Positions 59,440 through 64,000 of a DNA stretch of 64,000 nucleotides are shown here, in pieces. The first letter of the stretch is position 1. Every line of letters starts with the position of its first letter. The notes beneath the pieces are model-generated. The model did no database searches and was not told the DNA's origin. It worked only from the letters and a program-made list of their open reading frames with translations. This DNA comes from DATKPE01 sp035524335 (lineage in GTDB: Bacteria; Bacteroidota; Ignavibacteria; UBA10030; SZUA-254). The stretch covers positions 62,001-126,000 of the forward strand of contig DATKPE010000038.1 in NCBI GenBank assembly GCA_035524335.1. The letters are read 5' to 3'. A program made the translations under genes and the position numbers.

Positions 59440-59622
59440 ATGCCAAATCCAAAACGACGACATTCAAAATCCCGCGGTGCGAAGCGCAGGACGCATTATA
59501 AGATCGGCAACCCGCCGATCGTGGAATGCCCGAACTGTCACGAACAGAAAATGCCGCACCGCGCCTGTCCCAACTGCGGTTATTACAAGGGCCGGCCGGT
59601 TACCGTCACGAAAGAATCGTAA
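59440..59622 (+). CDS. rpmF: 50S ribosomal protein L32
   Basis: 60 aa from the ATG at 59440, the normal length. 'MPNPKRRHSKSRGAKRRTHY' is the basic N-terminal tail. 'CPNCHEQKMPHRACPNCGYY' carries the four zinc-ribbon Cys. It is a large-subunit protein. The classic yceD-rpmF-plsX-fab order is preserved. Confidence 0.97.
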   Translation: MPNPKRRHSKSRGAKRRTHYKIGNPPIVECPNCHEQKMPHRACPNCGYYKGRPVTVTKES

Positions 59623-59721
59623 CTCCCGGCTGATGGCTGTTCACCCGAACGGTGTCCCGCCGTCATCCATCTCCTGCTCTCCGGAGCGGGTAACAGTCTC
59701 AGTGCCGCGCGCGCAGACCTC

Positions 59722-60741
59722 ATGAAGAATCAACCCAAGCGTACCCGGATCGTGGTCGATGCCATGGGAGGAGATTTTGCCCCGGGGAATATTCTGGCCG
59801 GCGCCTGCGAAGCACTGCGCGAAGCGGGGGATCGGTTAGAGATCTCCTTCGCCGGTCCCAAGGATGTCATCGAACACGGCATGGCGTCCGTGAATCACGA
59901 GGGGCTGACCTATGGGATACTGCACGCTCCCGAGGTGATCGGCATGAATGACGGGGCCACGGCGGCGGTCAAGCAGAAAAAAGATTCCTCCATCGCCCTT
60001 GGAATATCCGCCCAGCCGGCAGGCCGCGCCGACGCGTTCGTCAGCGCCGGACATACCGGCGCGGTCATGTCCGCTTCCACGCTCATACTCGGCAGACTTC
60101 CCGGCATCAGCCGGCCGACAATCGGCGCATTTTTCCCGACCGAAACCGGTGTTGCTTTGCTTGTGGACGCCGGGGCCAATGTCGATTGCAAAGCACAGCA
60201 CCTCCTTGAATTCGGCATCATGGGAAGCATCTACGCGCACAGCATGTTCGATATTGCCCGGCCGTCCGTGGGCCTCCTGAGCATCGGCGAGGAACCGTCG
60301 AAAGGGAACGCTGTGTCGCTCGAAGCCTACGATCTGCTCGCCAAAAGCCGACTGAATTTCATCGGCAACATCGAAGGACGGGACATTCTAAAAGCAAAGG
60401 CCAATGTCGTCGTCTGCGACGGTTTCGTGGGAAATATCGTTCTGAAATTTGCCGAAAGCGTTCTCGATCTTCTCCGATCGAAATTCCGCGCGTATGCCGC
60501 CCGGGATCTCGTGCGAAAAATCCGTGTCGGCCTCATGTACGGCACGCTGAAAAACATTCTGAAGGATTTCGATTATCAGGAACACGGCGGCGTCCCGCTC
60601 CTCGGCGTCAACGGAATCTCGATCATCGGCCACGGCAAGTCGACCCCGAAAGCCGTCAAGAACATGATCCTGAAAGCGGACGAAATGGCGCGAAAGAATA
60701 TCAACCAGAGAATTAAAGAATCACTCGTGAACCAGCAATGA
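59722..60741 (+). CDS. plsX: Phosphate acyltransferase PlsX
   Basis: 339 aa peripheral membrane enzyme converting acyl-ACP to acyl-phosphate for phospholipid synthesis. 'IVVDAMGGDFAPGNILAGAC' at the start, 'SAGHTGAVMSASTLILGR' and 'GVNGISIIGHGKSTPKAVKN' near the end are family signatures. It lies 99 bases after rpmF; the gap holds a short GC-rich imperfect hairpin but no gene. The stop overlaps the fabH start by four bases. Confidence 0.96.
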   Translation: MKNQPKRTRIVVDAMGGDFAPGNILAGACEALREAGDRLEISFAGPKDVIEHGMASVNHEGLTYGILHAPEVIGMNDGATAAVKQKKDSSIALGISAQPAGRADAFVSAGHTGAVMSASTLILGRLPGISRPTIGAFFPTETGVALLVDAGANVDCKAQHLLEFGIMGSIYAHSMFDIARPSVGLLSIGEEPSKGNAVSLEAYDLLAKSRLNFIGNIEGRDILKAKANVVVCDGFVGNIVLKFAESVLDLLRSKFRAYAARDLVRKIRVGLMYGTLKNILKDFDYQEHGGVPLLGVNGISIIGHGKSTPKAVKNMILKADEMARKNINQRIKESLVNQQ

Positions 60742-61757
60742 CCGAACCACGTACACTGCGCGCGGCTGTCACGGCGGTGGGACAGTACCTCCCCGAGCGG
60801 ATCCTGTCGAACGCCGATCTTGAAAAGATGGTCGATACCACGGATGAATGGATCCGCACACGAACCGGCATCCGGGAGCGGCGGATTCTTGATCATGGCG
60901 CCACCTCCGATATGGGATCTAAAGCGGTTCAGGATCTTCTGCGCAAACGCGGGATTTCCCCGGCGGAGATAGATGTGATCATCGTATCGACCGTCACCCC
61001 GGATATGTTCTTCCCGTCGACCGCCTGCCTCATTCAGCACAACGTCGGAGCTTCGAAGGCGTGGGGGTTCGATGTTTCAGCCGCATGCTCGGGATTTCTC
61101 TTTGCCCTCGTTGTCGGTTCCCAGCTGATCGAATCGGGAAGACATAAAAAGGTTGTGGTGGTCGGCGCCGACAAAATGAGTTCCATCACCGACTATAAGG
61201 ACCGGAACACCTGCATCCTCTTCGGAGATGCCGCGGCCGCGGTCCTGCTCGAACCGAGCGACGACCCTTCCCTCGGCATCATCGATCACAGACTGTACAT
61301 CGACGGTTCCGGCGCTCCGTATCTCTATATGAAAGGCGGCGGGAGTCTCAACCCCCCGACCCATGCCACCGTCGACCAGAAGATGCACACCCTCTATCAG
61401 GACGGAAAATCGGTTTTCAAGGTTGCCGTGCTCGGCATGGCCGACGTCTCGGAAGAAATCATGAAGGCGCACAACCTCACCGGCGCCGATGTCGATTACC
61501 TCGTTCCCCATCAGGCGAATCTCCGGATCATCGATGCCTGCCGCGAACGGATGGGACTCGACCCGTCGAAAGTGATGATCAATATCGATAAATACGGCAA
61601 TACGACCGCCGCCACGATTCCGCTCTGCCTCTCGGAATGGTGGACCGGGGGAAAACTTCGCCGCGGACACACCCTCGTTCTCTCGAGTTTCGGCGCAGGG
61701 TGGACATGGGGCGCCGTTCTTGTGAAATGGTCCGCCGGTGCGCCGGCGGTATCCTGA
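60738..61757 (+). CDS. fabH: 3-oxoacyl-ACP synthase III
   Basis: 339 aa. It condenses acetyl-CoA (or branched acyl-CoA) with malonyl-ACP to start fatty-acid synthesis. The catalytic triad is visible: Cys117 ('VSAACSGFLF'), His in 'VPHQANLRII' (about 255) and Asn in 'KYGNTTAATIP' (about 285). 'TDEWIRTRTGIRER' and the terminal 'LSSFGAGWTWGAVLVKW' are typical. Primer preference cannot be judged. Confidence 0.97.
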   Translation: MTEPRTLRAAVTAVGQYLPERILSNADLEKMVDTTDEWIRTRTGIRERRILDHGATSDMGSKAVQDLLRKRGISPAEIDVIIVSTVTPDMFFPSTACLIQHNVGASKAWGFDVSAACSGFLFALVVGSQLIESGRHKKVVVVGADKMSSITDYKDRNTCILFGDAAAAVLLEPSDDPSLGIIDHRLYIDGSGAPYLYMKGGGSLNPPTHATVDQKMHTLYQDGKSVFKVAVLGMADVSEEIMKAHNLTGADVDYLVPHQANLRIIDACRERMGLDPSKVMINIDKYGNTTAATIPLCLSEWWTGGKLRRGHTLVLSSFGAGWTWGAVLVKWSAGAPAVS

Positions 61758-61769
61758 GCTGAACCGACA

Positions 61770-62690
61770 ATGGACAAGACCGCATATATTTTTCCCGGAC
61801 AGGGCTCGCAGTACGTCGGCATGGGCAAGGACCTGTGCGCGGCATTCTCCGCCGCCCGCGACCTTTTCGACAGGGCGGACGGGATTCTCGGGGTGAAACT
61901 CAGTTCCATCTGCTTCGAGGGACCGGAGGATGTTCTGAAACAGACGGCGAACACCCAGCCCGCGATATTTGTCCATAGTCTTGCCGCCGCCCGGCTGAAG
62001 CAGGGGGAACCGGCCGCCATGACCGCCGGACATTCGCTCGGCGAATACAGCGCCCTCGTCCACGCGGGTGCGCTGACCTTCGAGGACGGCCTTCGGCTCG
62101 TTCGCCTGCGCGGAGAACTGATGCAGCGCGCCGGCGAGGAACGGCCCGGCACCATGGCCGCGGTTGTCGGCCTGGATCCGGAAGCGGTGGAGCAGTGCTG
62201 CCGGCGGGCTTCTGCCGAGGGGATCGTCCAGTGCGCGAATTTCAATTCGCCCGGTCAGATTGTCATCAGCGGTTCGGTGGCGGGTGTCCGCGCCGCGATG
62301 GCGTTCGCGAAGGAAACGGGGGCGAAACTGGTGAAGGAGCTGGTCGTCAGCGGCGCGTTTCATTCTCCGCTGATGGAGAGCGCCAGAAACGGTCTCCGGG
62401 AAGCGCTCGGAAAAACGGCTCTGCATGACGCAAAAATCCCTGTTTATGCGAATGTTACCGCCGGAGGTGTGCAAAAAGCGGAAGAAATTCGTACATTACT
62501 CGACCGTCAGCTGATAAGCCCGGTGCGCTGGGAAGAATCGGTGCGTGCAATGATCTCCGCGGGCACGGGGAAGTTCGTCGAACTCGGACCGGGGAAGGTA
62601 CTGCAGGGACTTGTGAAGAGAATCGACGCCTCGGTGCATGTGTCGGGCATCGATAAAACAAGCGATGTGCAGACAGTTGTGACGGCATGA
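61770..62690 (+). CDS. fabD: Malonyl-CoA:ACP transacylase
   Basis: 306 aa. It loads malonyl groups onto ACP. The nucleophile Ser89 is in 'GHSLGEYSAL', with 'FPGQGSQYVGMG' near the N-terminus, a conserved Arg region 'RGELMQRA' and His about 198 ('SGAFHSPLM'). It is 12 bases from fabH and 4 from fabG. Confidence 0.97.
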   Translation: MDKTAYIFPGQGSQYVGMGKDLCAAFSAARDLFDRADGILGVKLSSICFEGPEDVLKQTANTQPAIFVHSLAAARLKQGEPAAMTAGHSLGEYSALVHAGALTFEDGLRLVRLRGELMQRAGEERPGTMAAVVGLDPEAVEQCCRRASAEGIVQCANFNSPGQIVISGSVAGVRAAMAFAKETGAKLVKELVVSGAFHSPLMESARNGLREALGKTALHDAKIPVYANVTAGGVQKAEEIRTLLDRQLISPVRWEESVRAMISAGTGKFVELGPGKVLQGLVKRIDASVHVSGIDKTSDVQTVVTA

Positions 62691-62694
62691 AGCC

Positions 62695-63441
62695 ATGGAA
62701 TCCCTGAAGGGGAAAATAGCGCTGGTAACGGGCGGATCCCGGGGAATCGGGCGGGCGATAGCTCGTTCGCTGGCGGAAGCCGGGGCCGATGTGCTGATCG
62801 TGTATCGGTCTGCCGCGGCGGAAGCCGGAGAAGCGGTGCAGGAAATCCGCGGGATGGGGCGGAATGCCGAGGCGTTTCAGGCGGATGTCGGATCTGCCAC
62901 CGGTTCCCGGGAAGTTGTCGATCTTGTCCTCAAAAAGTACGGCCGTATCGATATTCTGGTGAATAACGCAGGAATAACGCGGGATGGATTGCTCATGCGG
63001 ATGGCCGAGGAGGACTGGGACATGGTTCTGAACACGAATCTTCGGAGCGTTTTTACGATTACGAAGGCCGCCATCCGGCCGATGATGGGCCAGCGGTCGG
63101 GTAAAATCATCAACATCACTTCCATTGCGGGAGTGACGGGAAATGCCGGCCAGACGAATTACGCGGCGTCGAAAGCCGGAATGATCGGGTTCACCAAGTC
63201 GCTGGCGAAGGAGCTTGGCTCGAGGAACATTCAGGTCAACGCGGTGGCGCCGGGATTCATAGAGACCGACATGACGGCGGCGCTGACGGAAGACCAGCGC
63301 AGGAAGCTTGCGGATATGATACCGCTGAAGAGGACGGGGAAACCCGCAGAGGTTGCGTCGCTCGTGGCATTTCTCGCCTCCCCGGCGTCGGATTACATCA
63401 CCGGGCAGGTGATCTGTGTCGATGGCGGCATGGTCATGTAA
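62695..63441 (+). CDS. fabG: 3-oxoacyl-ACP reductase
   Basis: 248 aa short-chain dehydrogenase that reduces 3-ketoacyl-ACP with NADPH. The cofactor motif is 'TGGSRGIGRAIA' (12-23), 'NNAGITRDGLLMRM' follows, and the Ser-Tyr-Lys triad is in 'NITSIAGVTGNAGQTNYAAS' (in parts) with Lys four residues after Tyr. 'PGFIETDMT' and 'YITGQVICVDGGMVM' complete the family pattern. Confidence 0.97.
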   Translation: MESLKGKIALVTGGSRGIGRAIARSLAEAGADVLIVYRSAAAEAGEAVQEIRGMGRNAEAFQADVGSATGSREVVDLVLKKYGRIDILVNNAGITRDGLLMRMAEEDWDMVLNTNLRSVFTITKAAIRPMMGQRSGKIINITSIAGVTGNAGQTNYAASKAGMIGFTKSLAKELGSRNIQVNAVAPGFIETDMTAALTEDQRRKLADMIPLKRTGKPAEVASLVAFLASPASDYITGQVICVDGGMVM

Positions 63442-63492
63442 GTACGGATATCGTTAATTCACGCAGGACTATCAATAAAAGGAGACGCACGT

Positions 63493-63729
63493 ATGGCAGA
63501 TGTCGAAGCAAAAGTCAGGGAAATCATCATGAACAAGCTTGGCGTGGAGGCGTCGCAGGTGACGCCTGCGGCATCGTTCACGAATGATCTGGGCGCCGAT
63601 TCCCTGGATACCGTCGAGCTCGTCATGGAGTTCGAGAAGGCGTTCAACCTCCAGATCCCCGACGAGGATGCAGAAAAGATCGCGACCGTCGGCGACGCCA
63701 TCAACTATCTTTCCGGCAAGGTTTCGTAA
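63493..63729 (+). CDS. acpP: Acyl carrier protein
   Basis: 78 aa, strongly acidic. Ser37 in 'LGADSLDTVELVM' takes the 4'-phosphopantetheine arm, made from the coenzyme A whose synthesis involves coaBC at 20.9 kb. AAAGGAG lies 5-11 bases before the ATG, one of the better ribosome sites in the window, fitting a highly expressed protein. Confidence 0.98.
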   Translation: MADVEAKVREIIMNKLGVEASQVTPAASFTNDLGADSLDTVELVMEFEKAFNLQIPDEDAEKIATVGDAINYLSGKVS

Positions 63730-63762
63730 GGGTGGTCTGAACGTGACCAGAGGGGAACACGC

Positions 63763-64000
63763 ATGAGCACCAACACACAGAGGCGACGTGTCGTCATCAC
63801 CGGCATGGGTGCCGTCACTCCGATCGGCCTGAACGTCCAGGAATTCTGGATCAATTCGCTGGCGGGAAAAAGCGGCGCCGGGCACATCACCAGTTTTGAT
63901 GTGAGCCAGTACGATACGAAAATCGGCTGCGAGGTCAAGGGATTCGATCCGTTGAATTTCATTGACCGCAAGACCATCAACCGGATGGATCTCTTCACCC
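63763..64000 (+). CDS. fabF: 3-oxoacyl-ACP synthase II, N-terminal part (cut by window edge)
   Basis: The first 79 codons are visible. 'RRVVITGMGAVTPIGLNVQE' is the standard KAS II opening, and 'FDVSQYDTKIGCEVKGFDP' and 'DRKTINRMDLF' follow the family. The active site lies beyond the window. AGGGGA precedes the ATG. It continues the fab operon after acpP. Confidence 0.93.
   Translation, partial: MSTNTQRRRVVITGMGAVTPIGLNVQEFWINSLAGKSGAGHITSFDVSQYDTKIGCEVKGFDPLNFIDRKTINRMDLFT

Noticed and set aside
1..64000. CRISPR arrays, tRNA or rRNA genes, insertion sequences, prophage or defence islands
   Set aside because: Reading both strands showed no spaced direct repeats, tRNA arms, transposase or integrase genes, or known defence genes. 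A covariance-model scan would be needed to exclude small RNAs.

Overview
The window is about 64 kb of GC-rich (roughly 60% by eye), densely coded bacterial chromosome. Lineage markers point to the Bacteroidota/Chlorobiota (FCB) group. These are a Bacteroidota-type RNA polymerase omega subunit, a DUF3276 (PUR-alpha-like) protein, CoaBC with the PAMD/ASGL variant motifs seen in Bacteroidota, a PorV/PorQ-like barrel, a PorZ-like protein ending in a type IX secretion-like C-terminal domain, and OmpP1/FadL and YjbH-like barrels. I read it as an Ignavibacteria- or Kapabacteria-like member, but the phylum-level call is firmer than the class. No rRNA, tRNA, CRISPR array, phage or insertion sequence was recognised. 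The window looks like ordinary chromosome with a few accessory operons.

Layout. 1-8 kb: a broken-off S9 peptidase, dcd, a Lon-related AAA_32 protease, a PafA-like phosphatase and a MoxR ATPase/VWA pair. 8-17.7 kb: envelope proteins (YjbH-like barrel, Gly/Tyr-rich lipoprotein, FadL barrel), a penicillin acylase-sirtuin-pyruvate kinase operon, SixA, an ArsC/Spx protein and a small barrel. 17.8-27.8 kb: rqcH diverging from yicC-rpoZ-coaBC-udg-dnaB-DUF1460, then dxr-rseP. 27.9-34.5 kb: a four-gene operon of a secreted protein, a FecR-domain protein, an Ig-plus-barrel outer-membrane protein and a CHASE2-adenylate cyclase. 34.5-40.3 kb: lipoprotein, PorV-like barrel, dnaX and lon. 40.5-48.3 kb: M14 peptidase, YIP1 protein, TPR-like protein, EamA transporter, TrmH, two secreted proteins and an M2-like peptidase. 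48.5-52.6 kb: prenyl diphosphate synthase-HPr-enzyme I-phosphoglucose/phosphomannose isomerase. 52.6-53.6 kb: a decayed PQQ-propeller fragment and a PEGA protein. 53.7-58.6 kb: a Crp/Fnr regulator, PHP phosphoesterase, ribH, PorZ-like protein and DUF3276 protein. 58.9-64 kb: yceD-rpmF-plsX-fabH-fabD-fabG-acpP-fabF, the fatty-acid initiation and elongation operon, cut by the window end.

Three things stand out. First, 22 upstream regions share one promoter form, TTG-N19/20-TAnnTT, nearly always with 16-17 bp between the hexamers. Second, the FecR/barrel/CHASE2-cyclase operon looks like an envelope-to-cyclic-nucleotide signalling system. A CRP-like palindrome sits near -82 of its predicted promoter, and a Crp/Fnr protein with CRP-type ligand and DNA-reading residues is encoded 20 kb away. 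Third, lon has a terminator-like hairpin with a U8 tract in its own leader. Smaller points are overlapping divergent rqcH/yicC promoters, a strongly ribosome-bound short ORF across the rqcH start, and no gmk between yicC and rpoZ.
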